Positions 1-7,475 of a stretch of DNA of 14,055 nt are shown here, piece by piece. Source of the stretch: Clostridiales bacterium UBA4362 (GTDB taxonomy: Bacteria; Bacillota; Clostridia; TANB77; CAG-508). The position numbers and the translations under genes are program-made. The notes beneath the pieces are model-generated. The model ran no database searches, had not been told where the DNA came from, and saw nothing but the letters and a program-made list of their open reading frames with translations. Position 1 is the first letter of the stretch. Every line of letters begins with the position of its first letter. Location: NCBI GenBank assembly GCA_002393975.1, contig DGSM01000124.1, positions 1 to 14,055 on the forward strand, given 5' to 3'.

Positions 1-2192
1 TTAACTTTTATATTAATGCTGACCAATATTTAGATGAAAATTATAGAGATGAATATGCAGGAAGAAATTTTTTAGTTGAGTTTGGGGAAATATCTTCAAA
101 GCTAACAAATCATTTTCTAGAACAAGATGGAAGCAATATAGATACTCTCATTACATTAGGATTAATTAACAAAGAGTTATTTGAAAAATATTTTTCTGAT
201 TCATTAGATAAAGAGGCCACATTATCATTTGCTTCATCATTTGGATTGGTTAAAGATGATGAACTTAAAAGATATTGTAGACTATACTCTTTAGATGAAC
301 AAAAAATTGTAGTAAATACTTTTAATAGATATTTGCAAGAAAATGGAATTAAACAAACAGATTATGTTAAATGGCCTATTGAAGATGAAGCTTTTAGAAG
401 AATAATTCCTAAAACTGAATTAGTAAGCCTTGTTAGTTCCTTAATTAAGAGCTCTACTAAGAATCCTGATTCTACAATTCCAACATCTAAATTATATATG
501 CTTTTAGAAGATGAAATTATTGATGAAAACTTTTTGAAAAAACTATATCTAGATAATGATATATCAATCAAAGATGTTGAAACTCTTAGTAACTTTTATT
601 CTGATTATAATATCAATACTTTATATGGATTTGATCAAAGCACAACACAACTTGTTTCTTTTTATAAATATTTATACGAAGATATAATATCCAAAGCGAT
701 GCAAGAAGAAGGAGACAAATATGAGGATAAACCAATATTTGTTGACCCTGATGAATATCTATTAAAAGCAAACTATGAATTTCAAAGAAAATTATTTAGA
801 GAAAGTTCTAAAAATTCTTTTACAAAAAATAGAGAATTAGAAGATGAATTAGACTATTTAATTCTTTACCCTGGGGTTGCTAAACACTTATATCATCAAG
901 GCTTAATTGATGTAAGATCTTTAAAAGAACATATTGATGATAAAGGAGAAGTACCAGAAAAAAGGCAAACAACTTTAATGGTTCTTAATGGTGAAATATC
1001 AAGTGATGACTTACCTACTATAGTAAAAGGGACTTCACTTGAAGATAATGCCATGGTGTTAACTCAATTATATGAATCAAGAAATATTACATATAGAGAG
1101 ATTATTGAAAAGTATCTAGCAGGTAATATATCATATAATAATTTATTATTATTTGGAGATGGTAGAGATTTATCTAGTTGCTTTAATGAAGATAGATATT
1201 TAGCTCTATTTTCAAATGCTATTAATACTTCAAATGAGGAAAAGATTAGACTTTTTAGCAAATATAAAAGAGCTTTTGAAGTTTTTATGCCAGGAGCAAA
1301 TAAAAAGAAATTATATACTAAACAAAGAGCAGAACTATCTAAAAGTAACAGAAGAGATAAATTTGCATTTTATTATAGAGAAAATGTAATAGATGGTAAA
1401 AATATACTTGATTTATTTGATGATAGTAATATAAAATCTAATAAATACTTATTAGATATTTTGGCAGATTTAATTAAAACACAAGATTTAAAAGTAGAAG
1501 ATTGTGAATTGTTATTTAAGGATCAAAAGGGGTCAACAACAAAAAGGGATAGGTTAGAATATATTTTAAGTAATTATCCTATTCCAAATGAACTTAAAAT
1601 GAAAGTACTTCTTGATACTTATATAGAAAATAGTGAAGTAGACTTAGAAAATTATGATTATTTACTACAAAGATGTTTAGAATACGCTTCTAGTGAAAAA
1701 AGTAAAAATGAAGGAACTCATACATCTAGAGAAAAAACTGAAGGTGGAACTAAGAAAAAAGAACAAGAAGTAATGCCTTATCCTTTAAGATATAGAGATA
1801 TTATTTCCATAGATCCTTCTATGACAAGTAAGATTTTGGGTTCAAAGATTTTATTCCATTCATCAAAATATAATAAATACATATTTGAACAAATGTATAC
1901 AACAAAGAATGATATGAACTCACAACTAACAACTCATGCTACATATGTATTATCTGATGAATTAGCTGAAAGTTTAGATGAGGATTTATTTATAAGAGAT
2001 AAAGATGGAAATATTGTAGATTTTAATTATAGAACTTTAATAGATGCTTATAGATATGGCGATAAAAACGATGCAAGCAAAACTCTTCATAAGAGTAGAT
2101 CATGGATATCACAACTAAAGAAAAAAATAACTGGAGGACATAAATTAGCACAAACTGTATTAGAACAAGAAAATAATATGGAAATAGGTTAA
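1..2192 (+). CDS. Large hypothetical helical protein, 5' end outside window
   Basis: I do not recognise this protein. The frame is open from the first base (first whole codon at 3), giving 729 visible residues before TAA. A TTG at 246 could be read as a start, but the reading frame continues upstream with the same composition, so the true start lies before the window. The product is hydrophilic, rich in Lys, Glu, Asp and Asn, and predicted mostly alpha-helical. It has no membrane segment or signal peptide in the visible part. Several stretches share a loose pattern of Gly/Asn, Ile, a polar pair and then Leu (for example GLIDVRSL, GEISSDDL, GNISYNNL), which could be degenerate helical repeats. 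A charged Lys/Glu/Thr-rich linker near codons 563-590 separates this from a C-terminal region that begins with MPYPLRYRDI. It ends 24 bases before the next gene and may be co-transcribed with it. The role is unknown; a cytoplasmic scaffold or regulator is only a guess. Confidence 0.8.
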   Translation, partial: NFYINADQYLDENYRDEYAGRNFLVEFGEISSKLTNHFLEQDGSNIDTLITLGLINKELFEKYFSDSLDKEATLSFASSFGLVKDDELKRYCRLYSLDEQKIVVNTFNRYLQENGIKQTDYVKWPIEDEAFRRIIPKTELVSLVSSLIKSSTKNPDSTIPTSKLYMLLEDEIIDENFLKKLYLDNDISIKDVETLSNFYSDYNINTLYGFDQSTTQLVSFYKYLYEDIISKAMQEEGDKYEDKPIFVDPDEYLLKANYEFQRKLFRESSKNSFTKNRELEDELDYLILYPGVAKHLYHQGLIDVRSLKEHIDDKGEVPEKRQTTLMVLNGEISSDDLPTIVKGTSLEDNAMVLTQLYESRNITYREIIEKYLAGNISYNNLLLFGDGRDLSSCFNEDRYLALFSNAINTSNEEKIRLFSKYKRAFEVFMPGANKKKLYTKQRAELSKSNRRDKFAFYYRENVIDGKNILDLFDDSNIKSNKYLLDILADLIKTQDLKVEDCELLFKDQKGSTTKRDRLEYILSNYPIPNELKMKVLLDTYIENSEVDLENYDYLLQRCLEYASSEKSKNEGTHTSREKTEGGTKKKEQEVMPYPLRYRDIISIDPSMTSKILGSKILFHSSKYNKYIFEQMYTTKNDMNSQLTTHATYVLSDELAESLDEDLFIRDKDGNIVDFNYRTLIDAYRYGDKNDASKTLHKSRSWISQLKKKITGGHKLAQTVLEQENNMEIG

Positions 2193-2216
2193 TTTAGACC
2201 TTGAAAGGAATTAAAA

Positions 2217-2996
2217 ATGCAAAAGACTGTAATTGAAGATTTAAAAAAGATTTTCGATGAGAAGAAAGATAATTTAATTCAACTTAATAAAAATGATGCC
2301 GCTTCAAATTTTGATTATGATCCAGCAAAAGTTTCTGCTATTATAGAAGCTTTTATGTATTATAACAAAGAGAATTTAGCGAAAAAGGATTATTTATTCT
2401 TTACAAATGGTAATCCATATACAACTATTTTAATCTATTTATATTCTATGATTAATGAAGTAAATATCACTATTGAAATTTCTCAACAATCAACTTCTTT
2501 GAACCATGAAATTGAATCTTTATTAAATGATTTCATGAAAAAGAATTGGTATAAAAATACTAATGAAATTATTGATTATATGAATGTTAAAGATTTAAAT
2601 CAATTTATCAAAGATAAAGGTCTAAACTATGTATATGTATTTGATAATAAAGAAAAATATGCAGAATTAGATAAAATGGGCGTAAAGGTTATTATGCAAC
2701 CATTATTTACTTTAGATCTTTATACAGAATCTGAAGATTATAAGTTCCTTGAGAATTTACTTGAGAATTATTGTGAGATGAATTTAATTAATCTTACAGT
2801 TTATGAAAGTAAATCTGCTCAATATATATACAAAAATGCACTTAATAAAGGTTCAAGCAATGGTATTTTAATTCTTACTGATAAATTTGGAGATGCAGAG
2901 AAGGTAAAGAATAATTTAAACGATAAAAAGGTTTATATTAACTTTAATCCTTTCGATAATTTCGAAATTGACATGGTAAAATGCTTCTTAGAGTAA
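2217..2996 (+). CDS. Hypothetical protein, 259 aa, faintly aldehyde-dehydrogenase-like
   Basis: The ATG at 2217 follows a ribosome site (gaaagga, 2203-2209) and lies 24 bases after the preceding stop, so the two genes may form an operon. The protein is soluble, with alternating helices and short hydrophobic strands (VYVFDN, VKVIMQPLF, NGILILTDKFGD, KKVYINFNPF). Two segments recall the aldehyde dehydrogenase/gamma-glutamyl-phosphate reductase fold: FFTNGNPYTTILIYLYSM near residues 61-78 and VYINFNPFDNF near 241-251. The protein is far shorter than a true ALDH (about 450-500 residues) and I see no catalytic Cys motif, so an enzyme of that class is unlikely. It may be a diverged, non-catalytic relative, or the resemblance may be chance. 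No terminator is visible before the secA promoter region. Confidence 0.8.
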   Translation: MQKTVIEDLKKIFDEKKDNLIQLNKNDAASNFDYDPAKVSAIIEAFMYYNKENLAKKDYLFFTNGNPYTTILIYLYSMINEVNITIEISQQSTSLNHEIESLLNDFMKKNWYKNTNEIIDYMNVKDLNQFIKDKGLNYVYVFDNKEKYAELDKMGVKVIMQPLFTLDLYTESEDYKFLENLLENYCEMNLINLTVYESKSAQYIYKNALNKGSSNGILILTDKFGDAEKVKNNLNDKKVYINFNPFDNFEIDMVKCFLE

Positions 2997-3003
2997 AAAA
3001 GCC

Positions 3004-3031
3004 TTGCAAAATTTGAAATATGTTATATAAT
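3004..3031 (+). promoter_or_regulatory. Predicted sigma-A promoter of secA
   Basis: A -35 box TTGCAA (3004-3009) and a -10 box TATAAT (3026-3031) are separated by 16 bases. Transcription would begin near 3038 and leave a leader of about 60 bases before the secA start. No terminator is visible between the upstream gene and this site, so read-through may add to secA expression. Confidence 0.6.
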
Positions 3032-3097
3032 ATATAAGACGTATTATAAACAATTCTAAAGATAACAATATTAAGATTACAATATAAAGAGGTAAAA

Positions 3098-5860
3098 ATG
3101 AAACTTTTTAAATCATATAGCGAAAAAGAAGTAAAAAGGGTAATGCCTATAGTTAAGAAAATTAATGCTTTAGAAGATAAACTTGAAAGTCTATCTGATG
3201 AAGAACTAAGGGCTAAAACTCAAGAATTTAAAGATGAATTAGAAGATGGTAAAACACTAGATGATCTTTTACCTGAAGCTTTTGCTGTTGTAAGAGAAGC
3301 TTCAAAAAGAGTAACAGGAATGAGACATTTCGATGTTCAATTAATTGGTGGTATTATATTACACCAAGGAAGAATTGCCGAAATGAGAACCGGTGAAGGT
3401 AAAACTTTAGTTGCTACATTACCTGCTTACTTAAACGCACTAACTGGTAAAGGTGTTCATATAATTACAGTTAATGATTACCTAGCTAGACGTGATAGTG
3501 AGTGGATGGGTAAAATATATAATTTCTTAGGTCTTACAGTAGGATTAGTTATTGCTGGTATGACTCCTAAAGAAAAGCAAGAAGCATATGCTTGTGATAT
3601 TACTTATGGAACTAACAATGAATTTGGTTTCGATTATCTAAGAGATAACATGGTAATTTACAAGAACCAATTAGTTCAAAGAGAATTAAATTATGCGATT
3701 GTCGATGAGATTGACTCTATCTTAATTGATGAGGCTAGAACACCATTAATTATTTCTGGTAGAGCTAATCAAGCATCTGATATATATAAGAAAGCTGATA
3801 GATTTGTTGCAAGATTAGAGCCTAGAGTTATTATTGAAGAAGATGTTAAAGACTTTAAACAACAAGATGACAATGAAAAATATGATTATGTTGTTGACTT
3901 AAAAGCTAAATCTGCTTCACTAACAATGAAGGGTATTGCTAAAGCTGAAAAAGAATTTGGCTTAAAGAACTTAGATGATATAGAGAACTCTGAATTAGTA
4001 CATGCAATTAATCAAGCTTTAAGAGCTCATGGAATCATGAAGAAAGATGTTGATTACATTGTTAAAGGTGGAGAAGTTCTAATCGTTGATGAATTCACTG
4101 GACGTATCATGTATGGTCGTCGTTATAACAATGGTTTACATCAAGCTATTGAAGCTAAAGAGCATGTTAGAGTTGCTGATGAATCTAAAACTCTTGCTAA
4201 TATTACATTCCAGAACTTCTTTAGAATGTATAATAAATTATCAGGTATGACTGGTACAGCTATGACAGAGCAAGAAGAATTCAATGAAATCTATAAATTA
4301 GATGTTATTGAAATTCCTACTAACAAACCTATGATTAGACAAGATAATCCAGATATTATTTATAAAACTGAAGATGCTAAATTTAATGCTGTTGTTGAAG
4401 ATATTAAAGAATCATATGAAAAAGGTCAACCAGTACTAGTTGGTACTATTTCAATTGATAAATCTGAGAAATTAAGTAAATTACTTAGAAAACAAAATAT
4501 TCCTCACAACGTATTAAATGCTAAATTCCATGAAAAAGAGGCTGAAATTATAGCTCAAGCTGGTAAATTTAAAGCAGTTACAATTGCTACTAACATGGCT
4601 GGTCGTGGTACCGATATTATGTTAGGTGGTAATAGTGAATATCTAGCTCGTCAAGAAATGCTTAAAACTTACACTTATGACGAAATAGAAGAAGCTGTTG
4701 CATATAATGAGACAGATGATGAAGCAATTTTAGCTAGAAGAAAAGAATTTAGAAAATTAGTTGATAAATTCAATAAAGGTATCGAAGATGAAAAAGAGAA
4801 AGTAATCGAAGCTGGTGGTTTAAAAATTATTGGTACATCAAGACATGAATCAAGACGTATTGATAACCAGTTAAGAGGTCGTTCTGGACGTCAAGGTGAT
4901 CCTGGAGAATCTAGATTCTATATTTCATTAGATGATGATTTAATGAAAATTTTCGGTGGAAAGACAATTACTAAAGTTTATAATTCAATTGGTGTCAAAG
5001 ACGATATGCCTATTGAATCAAGAATTATCTCAAGAGCTGTTGAAAGTGCTCAAAAGAAAGTTGAAGGTAGAAACTTTAGTATTAGAAAGAACGTTCTTCA
5101 ATATGATGACGTTATGAATAAACAAAGAACTATTATCTATAATCAAAGAAGAGAAGTTCTTGATGGTGAAAACCTAGGCGATGATATCTCAGGAATGATT
5201 GATAACTTAGCAGAAGCTATTGTTCCAAACTTTATTGGTGAAAAGCCATCATCAGATGATATAAGTGCGCTAAAACAAGAATTATTCAATGAATTTGGAT
5301 TTGATGATTTATCATCTTTAAAAGATGAAAAAATTGACAGTGAAAAAGTTATTGAAGAATTAAAAGAAAGAGCTCATAAGATATATGATGATAAGAGCGA
5401 AAGATTCGGAGAGTCATTTGAAGAATTAGAGCGTGTTGTTATGTTAAAGATAGTTGATGAAAAATGGATGCAACATATCGATAACATGGATGAGTTAAAG
5501 AACGGTATTGGTCTTCGTGCTTATGGTCAAAGAGATCCAGTAGTTGTATATCGCGAAGAAGGATTTGATATGTTTGATGAAATGACATATGATATCCAAT
5601 ATGATGTTGTTAAACTTCTAATGCATGTAACAAAACGTGACGAAGGTGCTAAAAGACAAGAACAAGTAAGAATTACTGATACTAAACTTGCTAACACAGA
5701 TAATGCCATCGACTTAGTAGATGGTAAAGAAGCTGACACTGGTAAACATGAATCAATGAGTAGAACAATCAAAAATGAAGAACCTAAAGTTGGAAGAAAT
5801 GATCCATGTCCATGTGGAAGTGGTAAGAAGTATAAGAACTGTCACGGCAAAAATGCTTAG
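3098..5860 (+). CDS. secA: Preprotein translocase ATPase SecA
   Basis: SecA is the ATP-driven motor that pushes unfolded preproteins through the SecYEG channel at the cytoplasmic membrane. At 920 residues it has the usual full length. Visible motifs in order are the Walker A motif MRTGEGKT (96-103), the DEAD-type box DEID (203-206) followed by LIDEARTPLIISG, SGMTGTA (382-388) after the preprotein cross-linking region, NMAGRGTD (499-506) and RGRSGRQGD (593-601) of the second nucleotide-binding fold, then the scaffold and wing helices. The C-terminal SEC-C zinc site has C904, C906, C915 and H916 in CPCGSGKKYKNCH; this tail binds zinc and, in relatives, SecB or ribosomes. The ATG at 3098 follows AAAGAGG (3086-3092). 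The neighbouring genes are not secretion genes, and prfB, which often follows secA in Bacillota, is absent. Ile is mostly ATT, unlike the response regulator downstream. It is the best-supported gene here. Confidence 0.99.
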   Translation: MKLFKSYSEKEVKRVMPIVKKINALEDKLESLSDEELRAKTQEFKDELEDGKTLDDLLPEAFAVVREASKRVTGMRHFDVQLIGGIILHQGRIAEMRTGEGKTLVATLPAYLNALTGKGVHIITVNDYLARRDSEWMGKIYNFLGLTVGLVIAGMTPKEKQEAYACDITYGTNNEFGFDYLRDNMVIYKNQLVQRELNYAIVDEIDSILIDEARTPLIISGRANQASDIYKKADRFVARLEPRVIIEEDVKDFKQQDDNEKYDYVVDLKAKSASLTMKGIAKAEKEFGLKNLDDIENSELVHAINQALRAHGIMKKDVDYIVKGGEVLIVDEFTGRIMYGRRYNNGLHQAIEAKEHVRVADESKTLANITFQNFFRMYNKLSGMTGTAMTEQEEFNEIYKLDVIEIPTNKPMIRQDNPDIIYKTEDAKFNAVVEDIKESYEKGQPVLVGTISIDKSEKLSKLLRKQNIPHNVLNAKFHEKEAEIIAQAGKFKAVTIATNMAGRGTDIMLGGNSEYLARQEMLKTYTYDEIEEAVAYNETDDEAILARRKEFRKLVDKFNKGIEDEKEKVIEAGGLKIIGTSRHESRRIDNQLRGRSGRQGDPGESRFYISLDDDLMKIFGGKTITKVYNSIGVKDDMPIESRIISRAVESAQKKVEGRNFSIRKNVLQYDDVMNKQRTIIYNQRREVLDGENLGDDISGMIDNLAEAIVPNFIGEKPSSDDISALKQELFNEFGFDDLSSLKDEKIDSEKVIEELKERAHKIYDDKSERFGESFEELERVVMLKIVDEKWMQHIDNMDELKNGIGLRAYGQRDPVVVYREEGFDMFDEMTYDIQYDVVKLLMHVTKRDEGAKRQEQVRITDTKLANTDNAIDLVDGKEADTGKHESMSRTIKNEEPKVGRNDPCPCGSGKKYKNCHGKNA

Positions 5861-5926
5861 ACCATTGAAAATAGTGAATTACAGAAAATACAAAAAATGC
5901 AAAAATATAGCGTTGTGGACAAAAAG

Positions 5927-5960
5927 TAAGGGTGATGACAAAAAATCATCCTTATTTTTT
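5927..5960 (+). terminator. Rho-independent terminator of secA
   Basis: The arms taagggtgat (5927-5936) and atcatcctta (5945-5954) pair over 10 positions with a single G-U pair, around an 8-base loop (gacaaaaa). A run of six T (5955-5960) follows directly. It lies 66 bases past the secA stop. Confidence 0.88.
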
Positions 5961-6103
5961 GCAAAAAAGATATAAAAAGTTAATTAAAATAGTCTTAAAT
6001 TAGCATTTGCTGCAGTGCAAGAAGGACATTATATAAGAACAAATAAATTGTTAGACAAAAGTGTTTAATAAGGAAGTTATACTTCAAAAATATTAGTTTT
6101 TTA

Positions 6104-6121
6104 CCTTACAGAAATGTAAGG
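6104..6121. promoter_or_regulatory. BceR-type operator (perfect inverted repeat)
   Basis: A 7-bp perfect inverted repeat, CCTTACA-gaaa-TGTAAGG, fits the published consensus TNACA-N4-TGTAA for binding sites of BceR-like response regulators without a mismatch. The adjacent gene encodes just such a regulator. The repeat is centred about 42 bases upstream of the inferred transcription start, so it overlaps the -35 region, as expected for an activator site. A T-rich stretch follows, so it could also form an RNA hairpin and serve as a weak terminator for read-through from upstream. The two roles do not exclude each other. Confidence 0.7.
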
Positions 6122-6142
6122 TTATTTTTAAATAAAGAGTGA

Positions 6143-6160
6143 TATAATCATTTTGGAGGA
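6143..6160 (+). promoter_or_regulatory. -10 box and ribosome site of the regulator operon
   Basis: TATAAT (6143-6148) is a perfect -10 box. The position expected for a -35 box (about 6120-6125, GGTTAT) is poor, which agrees with a promoter that needs an activator bound at the inverted repeat just upstream. GGAGGA (6155-6160) is a strong ribosome site six bases before the ATG. Transcription would start almost at this site, so the leader is very short. Confidence 0.6.
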
Positions 6161-6166
6161 TTAAAT

Positions 6167-6829
6167 ATGAAGAAGATAATGATTGTCGAAGATGATAAGG
6201 TAATTGCAGAGGAATTATATAATTTATTAGAAAATTCAAATTATGAAGCATGCATATTAAGTGATTTTACAAATGCTAAAAGTGAGATATTAAAAGCAGG
6301 AGCAGACCTTATATTGCTTGATATTAATATTCCTATATTAAATGGAGAGATTTTGTTAAAAGAAATAAGGAAAGAATCAAATATACCTGTTATCATGGTT
6401 ACAAGTAAATCTGAAGAAACGGATGAAGTGTTGTCTTATTCTTATGGAGCAGATGATTATATAATAAAGCCATATAATCCAACAATATTATTATTAAAGA
6501 TTGCAGCTATTTTTAAAAGGTGTGATCTAAATTCAAATATTATTTCGTATAAGGATTTAAGTTTTGATATTGGAAAAGGAATAGTGAAAAATAAAAATGG
6601 AAAAGTGATATTAACTAAAAATGAAATAATAATTTTCAGTTTGCTTTTAAACCATCAAGACAGAATAGTTTCAAAGGATGAGATAATGACTGACCTTTGG
6701 AATAATGATGAATATATAAACGAAAATGCTTTAACTGTTAATATAAGCAGATTAAGAGCAAAACTCTTTGAGCTTGGATATGATAATATTATAGAAACAA
6801 GAAAAGGAATAGGATATAGAATAATATGA
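6167..6829 (+). CDS. BceR-like OmpR/PhoB-family response regulator
   Basis: This is a two-component response regulator: a receiver domain (about 1-115) and a winged-helix DNA-binding domain (about 125-220). The receiver keeps the acidic pocket E8-D9-D10, the phospho-acceptor D52 (LLLDINIP), T79 and K101 (IIKPY), so it should be phosphorylatable. The DNA-binding end LWNNDEYINENALTVN followed by RLRAKL matches the pattern of BceR/BraR regulators, which answer cell-wall-active peptides such as bacitracin or lantibiotics. These normally pair with a BceS-type kinase and switch on a BceAB-type transporter. Here the ATG follows GGAGGA, the kinase gene overlaps by four bases (ATGA), and a BceR-type operator sits at the gene's own promoter, which suggests autoregulation. 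No bceA or bceB gene is in the window. Ile is mostly ATA, unlike secA. The family assignment is firm; the signal is inferred. Confidence 0.93.
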   Translation: MKKIMIVEDDKVIAEELYNLLENSNYEACILSDFTNAKSEILKAGADLILLDINIPILNGEILLKEIRKESNIPVIMVTSKSEETDEVLSYSYGADDYIIKPYNPTILLLKIAAIFKRCDLNSNIISYKDLSFDIGKGIVKNKNGKVILTKNEIIIFSLLLNHQDRIVSKDEIMTDLWNNDEYINENALTVNISRLRAKLFELGYDNIIETRKGIGYRII

Positions 6830-7467
6830 AATTTTTAAAATATGTAAAAGATAATTTAATAGGTATAGTAATTTATTTAGTTACAGCAATATTAATAACA
6901 TTAATGCTTGCTGCATTTAAAACACCAAGCATTGCATTAATAATAACATTTATATTTTTTATTTTAAGTGGAGTGCTAATATTAGCTATTAGCTATATAA
7001 GAAAAAATAAGTTTTATAAATTATTTATGGATAATCTTGAAAAGCTTGATAAGAAGTTTTTAATATTAGAAACACTTCCAGAACCAACCACATATGAAGA
7101 GAAAATAATGGTTAATTCATTATATGAAATAAATAAATCAATGATAGAAAACATAAAGATAAGTCAAAAAAACATTAATGATTTTAAAGAATTTGTTGAG
7201 ATATGGATTCATGAAGCTAAAATCCCTATTTCAAGTATGGTTCTAAAATGTCATAATAACCCAGAAAAGTATGATAAATCTTTCCTAAGTCAAATTAGGA
7301 GACTAGACAATAATATAGATGAAATTCTTTATTATGTTAGATCAGAAGATACAGAAAAAGATTTTGCTGATTTAATAGCTAATAAACAATTTTGCATAAA
7401 GAACGGTGGTCATTTAAACTCAGAATCTAATTATTCAGAATTTAAAGAATTATTAAACTATAAATAA
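6826..7467 (+). CDS. BceS-like sensor kinase lacking its ATP-binding domain, chimeric tail
   Basis: The first part is an intramembrane-sensing histidine kinase of the BceS type: two membrane helices (about 11-30 and 35-57) with a loop of only a few residues, then a dimerisation helix with the phospho-acceptor H129 in WIHEAKIPIS and the family segment ILYYVRSEDTEKD (167-179). BceS proteins then continue with an ATP-binding HATPase domain and total about 330 residues. This protein stops at 213 and has no N, G1 or G2 box. No such box is found in other frames before the next gene starts at 7476. The last ~35 residues instead resemble the end of an RBBP9/YdeN-type serine hydrolase (see the remnant at 7363). 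It could therefore not phosphorylate itself and is probably non-functional as a kinase, though it might still bind the regulator or act as a phosphatase. The start overlaps the regulator stop (ATGA), which indicates translational coupling. Confidence 0.85.
   Translation: MKFLKYVKDNLIGIVIYLVTAILITLMLAAFKTPSIALIITFIFFILSGVLILAISYIRKNKFYKLFMDNLEKLDKKFLILETLPEPTTYEEKIMVNSLYEINKSMIENIKISQKNINDFKEFVEIWIHEAKIPISSMVLKCHNNPEKYDKSFLSQIRRLDNNIDEILYYVRSEDTEKDFADLIANKQFCIKNGGHLNSESNYSEFKELLNYK
7363..7467 (+). pseudogene. C-terminal remnant of an RBBP9/YdeN-like serine hydrolase
   Basis: Residues 180-213 of the kinase reading frame (FADLIANKQF, then IKNGGHLNSESNYSEF, then KELLNYK) do not look like any part of a histidine kinase. 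They do resemble the final segment of small alpha/beta hydrolases of the RBBP9/YdeN family (Pfam Ser_hydrolase), in which a strand is followed by (G/A)GH(F/L)N.E.(G)Y..F and a last helix. H196 would be the catalytic histidine of the Ser-Asp-His triad. The rest of such a gene (about 150 residues with the GHSLG-like nucleophile elbow) is missing. I recognised this from memory of the family, without a search. Confidence 0.5.
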
Positions 7468-7475
7468 GGAATTAT

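Larger units (their letters stand above)
5861..6166. other. 306-bp intergenic region between secA and the regulator gene
   Basis: This stretch carries the secA terminator, then about 140 bases without a gene, then the BceR-type inverted repeat and the promoter of the response-regulator operon. In the middle, 5988-6068 reads as 26 codons without a start (ending in NKLLDKSV and TAA). It is slightly richer in G and C than its surroundings and could be the worn 3' end of a lost gene. I could not match it to a family and do not call it a gene. Confidence 0.6.

Noticed and set aside
246..2192. TTG at 246 as the start of the first protein
   Set aside because: The frame is open and coding-like back to the first base, and no ribosome site precedes 246, so the gene is cut by the window edge.
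5775..5975. A 66-codon frame overlapping the end of secA and reaching past its terminator
   Set aside because: Its first 28 codons lie on the SEC-C coding region in another frame, the rest runs through the terminator stem, and there is no ribosome site.
7468..7475. Kinase catalytic domain hidden by a simple frameshift
   Set aside because: Only eight bases separate the kinase stop from the exporter start, and no N/G1/G2 box is found in other frames between H129 and the exporter, so the domain is absent, not shifted.
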